Shown here one piece after another: positions 5,321 through 5,347 of a stretch of DNA of 5,347 bases. The translations under genes were made by a program, and so were the position numbers. The first letter of the stretch is position 1, and each line of letters opens with the position of its first letter. The notes below the pieces were generated by a model. The model did no database searches. It was not told where the DNA came from and saw only the letters and a list, made by a program, of their open reading frames with translations. Source of the stretch: Nitriliruptoraceae bacterium (lineage in GTDB: Bacteria; Actinomycetota; Nitriliruptoria; Nitriliruptorales; Nitriliruptoraceae); the NCBI GenBank assembly GCA_007120565.1, contig SKNK01000019.1, forward strand, positions 1 to 5,347, written 5' to 3'.

Positions 5321-5324
5321 CCTC
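5321..5324 (-). promoter_or_regulatory. Shine-Dalgarno site deciding the hemL start
   Basis: GAGG on the minus strand lies 6 bases upstream of the GTG at 5314-5312. The longer in-frame start, GTG 5326-5324, overlaps this site and has no purine-rich element of its own in the 21 bases left in the window. The shorter form, beginning VSTDASARLFDRA, is therefore preferred. Confidence 0.6.
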
Positions 5325-5347
5325 ACGTCGTCGGGCGGTCGTCCAGG

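Overview
The window is very GC-rich, uses GTG as well as ATG starts, and carries a PknB-type serine/threonine kinase with one membrane span and an extracellular domain, a short PadR regulator and a C5-pathway hemL. This suggests a high-GC Actinomycetota genome. The class cannot be fixed from the sequence. There are no rRNA or tRNA genes, CRISPR arrays or insertion sequences, and most of the window reads as ordinary chromosome.

Layout: (1) 1-120, minus strand: the first 40 codons of an unrecognised, probably membrane-associated protein, cut by the window edge. (2) 121-559: a 439-base divergent non-coding region with four strong stem-loops arranged as two overlapping, mutually exclusive pairs. 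(3) 560-2245, plus: a transmembrane Ser/Thr kinase with a discoidin-like C-terminal ectodomain. (4) 2306-3127, minus: an SDR oxidoreductase, convergent with the kinase. (5) 3128-3337: a divergent promoter region. It holds a candidate promoter placed so that the PadR transcript would start at or very near its ATG, with no leader. (6) 3338-3679, plus: a PadR-family repressor. (7) 3676-3976: a damaged gene coupled to padR by an ATGA overlap. (8) 3986-4000: a hairpin between converging units. (9) 4025-5314, minus: hemL, glutamate-1-semialdehyde aminomutase.

The most unusual part is 3676-3976. PadR regulators are often followed by a small membrane protein that begins with a HAAS/DUF1700-like helical domain. 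Here the plus strand keeps an ATGA-coupled start and a convincing two-helix membrane C-terminus. The HAAS-like N-terminal peptide lies between them on the opposite strand. This looks like a local inversion with loss of the middle of the gene, or an assembly fold-back, and the frames do not fit a clean inversion alone.

Functional links are limited. SDR and padR are divergent neighbours and may be co-regulated. The kinase and hemL look like independent units. No previously undescribed multi-gene system is evident. The rearranged PadR partner gene and the stacked alternative hairpins upstream of the kinase most deserve a second look.
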